Assembly (NCBI RefSeq): GCF_000214375.1
Contig: NC_015578.1
Coordinates: 3,995,868 to 4,059,867 of the forward strand
Direction: 5' to 3'
DNA: 64,000 bases
DNA from: Treponema primitia ZAS-2
GTDB lineage: Bacteria > Spirochaetota > Spirochaetia > Treponematales > Breznakiellaceae
The number at the start of each line of letters is the position of its first letter. Positions within the stretch are counted from its first letter, which is position 1. Shown here one piece after another: positions 60,346 to 64,000 of the stretch. Under the pieces are notes generated by a model. That model ran no database searches. It was not told the DNA's origin and saw nothing but the letters and a program-made list of their open reading frames with translations. Both the position numbers and the translations under genes were made by a program.

Positions 60346-62016
60346 TCACTTTGTTTTTACCAAGAAGTCATAAAGCAGTTTTTTAATGGCGTCAAGATCA
60401 ATAGGTTTCGCCGTATGCCCGTTCATCCCGGCGGCAAGGGCCTTGTCTATATCCTCCCGATAGGCGTTTGCCGATAGGGCTATAATGGGAATACTCGCCG
60501 CATCACTCCTGTCCATGGTACGAATTATCTGAGTTGCCTCATATCCATCCATAATAGGCATGTGGATGTCCATAAAGATAAGGTCAAAATACCCGCTCTG
60601 GGCGGCGGAAAAAGCATCTACCGCTATTTTCCCGTTTTCCGCTTCAGTAAATTCCACATGGGTATCAGAAAGGAGTTCCATCAGGACGATGCGGTTTATT
60701 TCCACATCCTCCGCAAGGAGTATATGTTTTCCCGTCAAATCCAATTCTGAAGGTTTCGTATCCGGTTCAGGATCCGCCTGCCTCGCTTCCGCCTTTTCCA
60801 GGGTAAGGGAAAAGCGAAAGGTAGTTCCCTCGTTCAACTTGCTTTCCACAGAGATTTGCCCGCCCATCAGGTTTACCAGGTTCTGGCTGATAGCAAGACC
60901 CAGGCCGGTTCCGCCGAAACGCCCGGCAATACTGCTGTCCGCCTGCTGAAAAGCGTTAAAGAGCTTATGTTGCTGTTCCGGGGTCATCCCGATACCATCA
61001 TCAGACACGGAAAATTCCAGGGTGATGGACGAGTCGGTTTCCAGCGTCCGGGTAATAAACAGGCTAATCCGGCCTTCCTTGGGGGTAAATTTTACGGCAT
61101 TGCCCAGCAGGTTGATGAGGATCTGCTTAATCCGCAGTTTATCTCCCCATACATTAAGGGCCTCAAAATCTTCAGTATTAATTTTAAAATGTATCTGTTT
61201 TTCTTTGCAACGCGAGTCGTTTATAATGTAGATTTCTTCCAGGGCTTCCTTGATGTTAAAGGGCTCGGAAGCAACTTCAAATTTGCCGCTTTCGATCTTG
61301 GAAATATCCAGGATATTATTAATCAGATCCAAAAGGTGGGCGGAAGCGGCGCTGACCTGATCGATGGAAGCCGCAGCCTTTACCGGGTTTTCTATGGATT
61401 TCCGTGCTATTTTAGTCATACCGATGATGGCATTCAGAGGAGTGCGGATTTCATGGCTCATCCGGGAAAGGAACTCGCTTTTTGCCTTAGACGCTTCCTG
61501 GGCATCCAGCTCGGCGGCCCGGCGGGCGGTAATATCCCGGGCGATACTCAGCACCGCCCCGGTTTCTCCCCGGTATATTACCGGGGTCTTGATGGTCTCG
61601 AACAGGCGCCGTGTTTTGTAATAGGGGGAATACAGTTCCTCCTCAATGCTGATGGTTTCTTTAGAAGCAACTACCTCATTTTCTTTTTCCCGGTACTTTA
61701 AAAAATTATCCAAATCTTTGACAAACAGTTCGGTATCCAGCGCCCCTTCCACTTCATCATGGGCCAGATTCAGAAACTGTTCAAAACTTTTATTTGAAAG
61801 GATGATCCGCCCCTCAGGGTTCTTAATACAAATCAAATCGGGAATCACCGAGAAGACCGCATCGGAGGCCAGGACCTTCTGCTCCAACTCCCGGATCCTG
61901 TCTTTAAACAGTTTATCCAGATTTCTGCTCAGACGTATTTTCTTCTGTAACAGAAGAAGCAGAATTATTACTGCTATGAAGAGGAAAATACAAAGAACCA
62001 ACAGCAAGATCAGCAA
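60346..62016 (-). CDS. hybrid sensor histidine kinase
   Basis: 556 residues. N-terminal membrane helix, PAS domain (VFSVIPDLICIKNPEGRIILSNKSFEQFL), HisKA with SRMSHEIRTPLNAIIG (His near 190), HATPase with LLGNAVKFTPKEG and GGTGLGLAISQNLV, then a receiver with DLIFMDIHMPIMDGYEAT (Asp near 480). Internal phosphorelay; output partner not in the window, though the GGDEF protein 32 bases downstream could respond. Confidence 0.92.
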   Translation of the reverse strand: MLILLLVLCIFLFIAVIILLLLLQKKIRLSRNLDKLFKDRIRELEQKVLASDAVFSVIPDLICIKNPEGRIILSNKSFEQFLNLAHDEVEGALDTELFVKDLDNFLKYREKENEVVASKETISIEEELYSPYYKTRRLFETIKTPVIYRGETGAVLSIARDITARRAAELDAQEASKAKSEFLSRMSHEIRTPLNAIIGMTKIARKSIENPVKAAASIDQVSAASAHLLDLINNILDISKIESGKFEVASEPFNIKEALEEIYIINDSRCKEKQIHFKINTEDFEALNVWGDKLRIKQILINLLGNAVKFTPKEGRISLFITRTLETDSSITLEFSVSDDGIGMTPEQQHKLFNAFQQADSSIAGRFGGTGLGLAISQNLVNLMGGQISVESKLNEGTTFRFSLTLEKAEARQADPEPDTKPSELDLTGKHILLAEDVEINRIVLMELLSDTHVEFTEAENGKIAVDAFSAAQSGYFDLIFMDIHMPIMDGYEATQIIRTMDRSDAASIPIIALSANAYREDIDKALAAGMNGHTAKPIDLDAIKKLLYDFLVKTK

Positions 62017-62052
62017 AGCTCAAGCCTCCAAAACAAACTGCTTCGCATTTTG

Positions 62053-63963
<1,911 letters not shown>

Positions 63964-63965
63964 TT

Positions 63966-63995
63966 AGTATATTTCATATTGAATAAAAAAGTAAA
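63966..63995 (-). promoter_or_regulatory. gyrB promoter
   Basis: Minus strand: TTTACT (63995-63990), 18 bases, TATACT (63971-63966), then five bases to the gyrB ATG. Confidence 0.6.
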
Positions 63996-64000
63996 GGTAA

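Overview
The window looks like an origin-proximal piece of a spirochaete chromosome, most likely a Treponema and plausibly a termite-gut one. The evidence is a spirochaete-type FlaB flagellin with an FlgM-like anti-sigma factor, both behind sigma28-type promoters; gyrB and gyrA at the right end; two perfect ParB-binding parS sites; and a complete rnfCDGEAB operon, as found in acetogens and clostridia. The genus is inferred from protein character, not from a database search.

Layout. (1) 1-21.4 kb: a very AT-rich polysaccharide (O-antigen-like) cluster, all on the minus strand. It holds a flippase, a polymerase, glycosyltransferases, a TviB/TviC-type UDP-sugar pair, an asparagine-synthase-like amidotransferase, an FdtB-type aminotransferase, two tandem FdtA-type cupins, a split transketolase, a HAD phosphatase, an SDR, an acyltransferase and an ATP-grasp enzyme. 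Its promoter-proximal (right) edge is decayed: one methyltransferase carries three lesions and there are shorter remnants. (2) 21.3-26.5 kb: a compact toxin-antitoxin islet with VapBC, AbiEi/AbiEii, Phd/PIN, an AAA-DUF4143 ATPase and HepT/MntA, the last coupled to a VanZ gene. (3) 27-41.6 kb: GC-rich core genes on the plus strand: uppP, grpE-dnaK-dnaJ, rnfCDGEAB, an exported protein, a beta-CASP metallo-hydrolase, an aldo/keto reductase and an RlmB-type methyltransferase. (4) 41.6-45.4 kb: an SH3 protein, an M48 lipoprotein protease and a CHASE2 adenylate/guanylate cyclase. (5) 45.4-49.4 kb: flaB with a remarkable five-hairpin 3' region, a lipoprotein peptidase, rsmI and flgM. (6) 49.4-53.1 kb: an SPOUT methyltransferase, a four-helix-bundle protein, an HpcH/HpaI aldolase and a YbaK deacylase with the two parS sites, and two META-like lipoproteins. 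(7) 53.2-64 kb, minus strand: gyrB, a hybrid histidine kinase, a GGDEF protein, gyrA and an ABC importer.

How genes work together. The left cluster should make, modify, flip and polymerise a repeat unit containing an amidated hexosaminuronic acid and a 3-amino-3,6-dideoxyhexose; UppP in the core recycles the undecaprenyl carrier. Rnf couples ferredoxin oxidation to NAD reduction and ion pumping. FliA, FlgM and FlaB form a feedback loop visible at promoter level.

Most interesting signals: the tandem hairpin array behind flaB; the two parS sites; a probable ATT start (or homopolymer frameshift) in the CHASE2 cyclase; three genes whose -10 boxes lie 5-6 nt from the start codon (leaderless candidates); two palindromes 40 bp apart before abiEi; and the transketolase/HAD/SDR/ATP-grasp sugar module. 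No tRNA, rRNA, intact insertion sequence or CRISPR array was seen.
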